Origin: Chloroflexota bacterium
Lineage (GTDB): Bacteria > Chloroflexota > Anaerolineae > Anaerolineales > UBA11858
Assembly (NCBI GenBank): GCA_003513015.1
Contig: DOTA01000106.1
Span: 1 to 9,943, forward strand
Length of the DNA stretch: 9,943 nt
Direction of reading: 5' to 3'
How positions within the stretch are numbered: position 1 is the first letter of the stretch; each line of letters starts with the position of its first letter. Below the pieces are notes generated by a model. The model was given only the letters and a program-made list of their open reading frames with translations, ran no database searches and had not been told where the DNA came from. Below, piece by piece: positions 5,709 through 9,943 of this stretch. The position numbers were made by a program, and so were the translations under genes.

Positions 5709-6750
5709 CCTCCACATGCATACCCCTTATTCGGATGGCACGCGCTCGCACACCGAAATTGCCCAGACAGCCATCCGGGCGGGCGTGGATGTGGTCATCA
5801 TTACCGATCACAATGTTTGGGTGAATGGCCCCGAAAATTATTATCACGAAGATGGAAAAGGCGTGCTTTTATTAGTAGGCGAAGAAATCCATAACCAGGC
5901 GCGCGATCCTCAAAAAAGTCACCTGTTGGTTTTCGGGGCGCGGTGCGAACTGGCTCACCTGGGGCATAACCCGCAGCTTTTGCTCGATGGTGTGCGCGAG
6001 GCCGGTGGCCTGGCTTTCATCGCCCATCCCGTTGACCCGCCCTCGGAGACTTTTGGCGAGACTGATTTATCGTGGGACGATTGGGATGTGCACGGATTCA
6101 CGGGCCTCGAATTGTGGAATGCCATGTCGGAATTCAAATCGCTGCTAACGAGTAAGTTGGCCGCGGTTTATTACGCTTTCAACCCCACAGCCATCGCCCA
6201 CGCCCCTTTTGCAGCCGCCCTGCAAAAATGGGATGAACTGCTCAACCAGGGGCGGCGCGTGGTCGCCATCGGCGGCTCAGATGCACATGCTCTGCGGGGT
6301 AGCCTGGGGCCTTTCAAACGCACGCTCTTTCCTTATGAATTCCATTTCAAAGCTATCAACACCCACATCCAAACCAGCGAACCGCTCAGTGGTGATCTCG
6401 AAACCGACCGGCGACTGGTGTTGGAAGCCTTCAAAAAGGGACGCATCTTCATCGGATACGATCTCCCCGCCCCCACCCGAGGATTCAATTTCAGGGCGCA
6501 GGGCTTGAACAGCAAGGTTACTATGGGGGAAGAAATCTCCTCAAAAAACGGAGTCACCCTGCAAATCCGGTTGCCGCAACGTGCTGAATTCCGTCTGCTA
6601 AAAAATGGGGAAGTGATCAAATCTTGGAATGATCGCGACGGCGCTGCCCATATCACCACTGAGACCGGTGTCTACCGCGTAGAAGCCTATATCGAGTTTC
6701 GCGGCAAACGCCGCGGCTGGATTTTTAGCAATCCCATTTTCGTAAAGTGA
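5689..6750 (+). CDS. PHP-domain metallohydrolase (CehA/McbA-like)
   Basis: The 353-residue protein is predicted to be a cytoplasmic metal-dependent hydrolase, probably a phosphoesterase, with unknown substrate. The PHP metal-binding motifs are all visible: NLHMHTPYSDGT (His9, His11, Asp16), VVIITDHNVW (Asp40, His41), LVGEEIHN (Glu65/66), FIAHP (His113) and IGGSDAH (Asp198, His200). Residues from about 265 form a beta-rich C-terminal domain ending RGWIFSNPIFV, as seen in CehA/McbA-like members. ATG 5689 is kept because the first beta strand begins at residue 3 and a later start would remove it. There is no ribosome-binding site. The start codon lies inside the divergent secG promoter. recO follows after 6 bases. 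Confidence 0.9.
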   Translation: MHEYVVNLHMHTPYSDGTRSHTEIAQTAIRAGVDVVIITDHNVWVNGPENYYHEDGKGVLLLVGEEIHNQARDPQKSHLLVFGARCELAHLGHNPQLLLDGVREAGGLAFIAHPVDPPSETFGETDLSWDDWDVHGFTGLELWNAMSEFKSLLTSKLAAVYYAFNPTAIAHAPFAAALQKWDELLNQGRRVVAIGGSDAHALRGSLGPFKRTLFPYEFHFKAINTHIQTSEPLSGDLETDRRLVLEAFKKGRIFIGYDLPAPTRGFNFRAQGLNSKVTMGEEISSKNGVTLQIRLPQRAEFRLLKNGEVIKSWNDRDGAAHITTETGVYRVEAYIEFRGKRRGWIFSNPIFVK

Positions 6751-6756
6751 TCCCCC

Positions 6757-7533
6757 ATGCCCCCACAAGAGCGATCCACCCGAGCTGAGGGCGTTATTTT
6801 GCGCCACAGCGATCTCGGTGAAGCCGACCGGCTGTTGACAATTTTCACGCGCGAGTTGGGCAAAGTGCGCGTGCTTGCCAAAGGGGTGCGCAAAGCCCGC
6901 TCGCGCAAAGCCGGCCATGTGGAACCTTTCACCCAAGCCCAGTTGCAACTGGCGCACGGCCGCGACTTATTGATCCTCACCCAGGCCGAGTCTGTGGCCG
7001 GCTTTGCTGCCTTGCGAGAAGATTTGGTTTTACTCGGCTATGCCTCCTATGTGATCGAACTACTCGACCGCTCCACCTATGAAGAAGAATCCAACCGGGC
7101 GCTCTACGATCTGCTGGTGCGCACGCTCACGCGGCTGAACCGCGGGGATGATCCCAACCTGGCAACCCGCTATTATGAACTTCGTTTGCTCGATTTCGCC
7201 GGATTCCGCCCCCAATTATTTAACTGCGCCCAATGTGAAAGCGAAATTCAACCCGAAGATCAGTTTTTCTCGGCTTCCCGGGGTGGGGTGCTTTGCCCAC
7301 GTTGTGGAGGGCGCGAGCCAGAAACACGCCCCATCTCGCTGCACGCCCTCAAATATCTGCGCCATTTTCAGCGCAGCAGCTACCGCGAAGCCGGGCGCGC
7401 CGCCATAACCACCGCACAATATCAGGAAATGGAAAACCTGATGCAATACTACCTCACCTACACGTTGGAGCGCGGCCTTAACAGCCCGGCATTTCTGCGC
7501 CGCGTGCGCCGAGAAAATGGCAAAATCTCCTGA
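6757..7533 (+). CDS. recO: DNA repair protein RecO
   Basis: The 258-residue protein is a typical RecO, which acts with RecR in the RecFOR pathway to load RecA onto SSB-coated single-stranded DNA. The N-terminal OB fold covers about residues 8-80 and contains the hallmark EGVILRHSDLGEADRLLTIF and GKVRVLAKGVRKARSR blocks. A helical domain follows, with LRLLDFAGFRP at 142-152. A zinc-finger site has Cys157, Cys160, Cys180 and Cys183 (CAQC, then CPRC). The ATG is 6 bases after the PHP stop codon with only a weak ribosome-binding site, so translational coupling is likely. The carboxypeptidase gene follows after 16 bases. Confidence 0.95.
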   Translation: MPPQERSTRAEGVILRHSDLGEADRLLTIFTRELGKVRVLAKGVRKARSRKAGHVEPFTQAQLQLAHGRDLLILTQAESVAGFAALREDLVLLGYASYVIELLDRSTYEEESNRALYDLLVRTLTRLNRGDDPNLATRYYELRLLDFAGFRPQLFNCAQCESEIQPEDQFFSASRGGVLCPRCGGREPETRPISLHALKYLRHFQRSSYREAGRAAITTAQYQEMENLMQYYLTYTLERGLNSPAFLRRVRRENGKIS

Positions 7534-7549
7534 TAAAAGGAAGCCCAAC

Positions 7550-9943
7550 ATGAAACAACCGAAATTATTCAAATTCTTTGCCATCATTACTATTTTAATG
7601 ACAATAATTTTCCCAATTATGAAGCAGGATGTGCTAGCCCAGGAGGATTTACCCACCCCCAAGGAAACCGCAGCACTCCCCAGTTTGAATCCGCTTCCGT
7701 TGGACGAAACTACCTCAAATTTGTGGGTGGTGCGCGTTTACTTTGAAAATCGCCAGCAAATCGAGGAAATCGCAGCCTGGATCGAACCTTGGGAAGTCAA
7801 CCAAAAAGAAGGCTACCTGGTGTTGGGTGTCTCCCAGGCTGAATACAATCGCTTGCTCGCCCAAGGATACCGCCTGGAAATCGATCAAGAACTGACCGCT
7901 CTGCTCAACCAGCCGCTGGCCTATTTGCCGGGACAAACCAACGGCATTCCGGGATATCCCTGCTACCGCACCGTAGACGAAACTTACCAGGCCGCCCTCA
8001 ATATCGTCGCCAGCCATCCCGAACTGGCGGAGTGGATCGACATCGGCAACTCTTGGGAGAAAAACGACCCAAGCGGCCTGCCAGGGTATGATCTGCGCGT
8101 GCTGCGCCTCACCAACGAAGCGAACCATATTGACAAGCCCAAATTTTTCATCATGTCTGCCATTCACGCCCGCGAATACACCACTGCCGAATTGGCCACC
8201 CGCTTTGCCGAATACCTGATCTCGAATTACAACATCGATCCGGATATCACCTGGCTGTTGGATACCACCGAAATCCACTTGCTGCTGCAATCCAATCCCG
8301 ATGGGCGCAAACAAGCCGAAACTGGCCTCTCGTGGCGCAAAAACACCAATGAAAATTATTGCAGCCCCACATCCACCTCTCGCGGGGCCGATCTGAATCG
8401 CAACTTTGAATTTCAGTGGGGTTGCTGCGGTGGCTCCAGTGGGGCACAATGTGACGAAACATACCGGGGACCCTCCCCAGCCTCCGAACCGGAAACGCAG
8501 GCCATTCAAAATTATGTTTCCAGCATTTTCCCCGATCAGCGCGGCGATAATCTCAGTGATCCCGCACCCATCAACGCCACCGGCCTCTTCTTGGATCTCC
8601 ACTCCTACAGCGAACTGGTGCTCTGGCCCTGGGGCTTCACTTATCAGGCCGCGCCGAATGGTACCGCGCTGCAAACCCTGGGGCGCAAATTTGCTTATTT
8701 TAACGATTATCAGCCCGACCAATCTGTTGGGTTGTACCCCACAGATGGCACCACCGATGATTTTGCCTACGGCGAATTGGGCGTAGCTGCCTACACTTTT
8801 GAGATGGGCACAGCTTTCTTTCAGAGTTGCTCTACTTTTGAAAATACAATTTTGCCCGCGAACCTGCCCGCGCTGGTTTACGCCGCCAAAGTTGTGCGCA
8901 CCCCGTATATGACTCCCGCCGGGCCAGATGCGTTAACCGTGACCGCTCTGCCGAATATGGCTGCTGCTGGCGATGCGATTACGCTGAACGCCACCATCAA
9001 TGACACCCGCTACAGCAACAATAACGGCTCTGAACCCTTCCAAAACATCGCCGCGGCCGCCTATTATATGGATACGCCACCCTGGGAAAGCGGGGCCATC
9101 ACCAACACGCTGAGCGCGGCCGACGGCAATTTCAACGCCTCCATTGAAAACGTGACCGCTACCGTTGACACTTCGGGGCTTAGCCAGGGACGGCACAAGA
9201 TTTTTGTGCGCGGGCAAGATGCAGCCGGGAATTGGGGCGCGGTCAGCGCGGTTTTCCTCTATGTGATCGATCCGGCCACTGCTCCCACTCTCCAGGGCTA
9301 TGTGCGCGAAGTCGGAACGAATCTACCCTTGGAGGCCACTGTTTCGGCCAATGGGCTATTCCAAACCACCACCGACCCACTGACGGGGTTCTACCAAATG
9401 TATGTCATCAGCGGTACGTATGATCTCACAGCCAGCGCCGATCAGCATAGTAGCCAAACCATCCCCAAAATCATCGTTGCAGATGGACAGGTTTACAACC
9501 AGGATATATCGCTCGATATGATGTGTACGGCTTTCGAAGATCATGTGGAAACGGGCACAAACGGCTGGACAGCGCAAAACCCCTGGGCTATTTCGACAGA
9601 GTCTCACCACAGCCCCACACACGCCTGGTCTGACAGCCCGGGCGGCAATTATGGCAATTACCGCAACGTTTCTCTAACCTCACCCATCATTGATTTAAGC
9701 GGCTATAGCGATATAGAACTCAATTTTTGGCAAATCTGTAATACCGAGAGCGGTTACGATTATTGCCATGTGGAAGTTTCCAACAATGGCGGCGCCAGTT
9801 GGACAGAAATTGGCCTTTATGATGGCACTCACACCCAGTGGGAAAATATCAATCTGGCCGCTTCAAGCCTCAACAACCAACCCGATGCCCGCTTGCGGTT
9901 CCGCTTCACATCGGATTCCAACACGACCGCAGATGGCTGGCAC
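7550..9943 (+). CDS. Secreted M14 zinc carboxypeptidase with C-terminal accessory domains (3' partial)
   Basis: The frame is open from ATG 7550 through the window edge: 798 codons, no stop. AAAAGGAAG at 7535-7543 fixes the start. Residues 1-30 are a signal peptide with likely cleavage after Ala30. The M14 catalytic domain spans about 135-450. The first zinc site is SAIHARE (His206, Glu209) and the third ligand is LDLHSYSE (His351). DLNRNF supplies the substrate-binding Asn283 and Arg284, and TFEMGTAFF carries the catalytic Glu418. DGTTDDFAYG (400-409) is the substrate-pocket loop region. After this come an Ig-like region (about 460-572), a carboxypeptidase-regulatory-like beta domain (about 580-655), and a MAM-like or immune-inhibitor-A-like domain (about 660 onward, GWTAQNPWAIS) cut by the window end. 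It probably trims C-terminal residues from external peptides. Confidence 0.93.
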   Translation, partial: MKQPKLFKFFAIITILMTIIFPIMKQDVLAQEDLPTPKETAALPSLNPLPLDETTSNLWVVRVYFENRQQIEEIAAWIEPWEVNQKEGYLVLGVSQAEYNRLLAQGYRLEIDQELTALLNQPLAYLPGQTNGIPGYPCYRTVDETYQAALNIVASHPELAEWIDIGNSWEKNDPSGLPGYDLRVLRLTNEANHIDKPKFFIMSAIHAREYTTAELATRFAEYLISNYNIDPDITWLLDTTEIHLLLQSNPDGRKQAETGLSWRKNTNENYCSPTSTSRGADLNRNFEFQWGCCGGSSGAQCDETYRGPSPASEPETQAIQNYVSSIFPDQRGDNLSDPAPINATGLFLDLHSYSELVLWPWGFTYQAAPNGTALQTLGRKFAYFNDYQPDQSVGLYPTDGTTDDFAYGELGVAAYTFEMGTAFFQSCSTFENTILPANLPALVYAAKVVRTPYMTPAGPDALTVTALPNMAAAGDAITLNATINDTRYSNNNGSEPFQNIAAAAYYMDTPPWESGAITNTLSAADGNFNASIENVTATVDTSGLSQGRHKIFVRGQDAAGNWGAVSAVFLYVIDPATAPTLQGYVREVGTNLPLEATVSANGLFQTTTDPLTGFYQMYVISGTYDLTASADQHSSQTIPKIIVADGQVYNQDISLDMMCTAFEDHVETGTNGWTAQNPWAISTESHHSPTHAWSDSPGGNYGNYRNVSLTSPIIDLSGYSDIELNFWQICNTESGYDYCHVEVSNNGGASWTEIGLYDGTHTQWENINLAASSLNNQPDARLRFRFTSDSNTTADGWH

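Noticed and set aside
7715..8722. A 335-codon open frame on the minus strand
   Set aside because: It lies opposite the well-supported carboxypeptidase frame, which carries all M14 catalytic motifs. Its translation is Gly/Ile-rich with no recognisable domain, typical of an antisense shadow of codon bias.

Overview
The window looks like a chromosomal segment of a mesophilic bacterium with mid-range GC. The secreted-protein architectures suggest Chloroflexota, perhaps Anaerolineae: an Ala-X-Ala signal peptide followed directly by Gln-Glu, TATPSP-type tails, and a multidomain zinc carboxypeptidase with Ig-like and MAM-like repeats. That taxonomic guess is inference; no rRNA or other diagnostic marker is present.

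Layout. Bases 1-229 hold no convincing gene, only a clear terminator (119-153) for something upstream. Bases 230-913 form one continuous reading frame that is a chimera. Its first ~130 codons encode a secreted beta-rich domain, and its last ~97 codons are the C-terminal end of an IS5-family (IS903-like) transposase. That element's right terminal inverted repeat survives at 962-979. Next comes a tRNA-Pro(UGG) gene on the minus strand with its own promoter and terminator. A SAM-dependent methyltransferase diverges from it (1269-2018), followed by an Hsp20 small heat-shock protein (2182-2598) and a membrane-anchored coiled-coil protein (2778-3521). Each of these three plus-strand genes is followed by a hairpin terminator, so they look like separate transcription units.

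On the minus strand, secG (5618-5394) is followed by an orphan family-5 extracellular solute-binding protein (5290-3593). The gap between them contains a 69-nt foldable RNA ending in seven Ts, which should act as a terminator or attenuator. Diverging from secG is a plus-strand run of PHP-family metallohydrolase (5689-6750), recO (6757-7533) and an M14 zinc carboxypeptidase (7550 to beyond the window end). Gaps of 6 and 16 bases suggest cotranscription. The secG promoter is close to consensus and lies across the start codon of the PHP gene.

Most of the content is housekeeping: protein export, tRNA, DNA repair and chaperone functions. I see no phage, CRISPR or evident defence system. The most unusual items are the secreted-domain/transposase fusion, the structured secG-to-solute-binding-protein leader, and the promoter/start-codon overlap between secG and the PHP gene.
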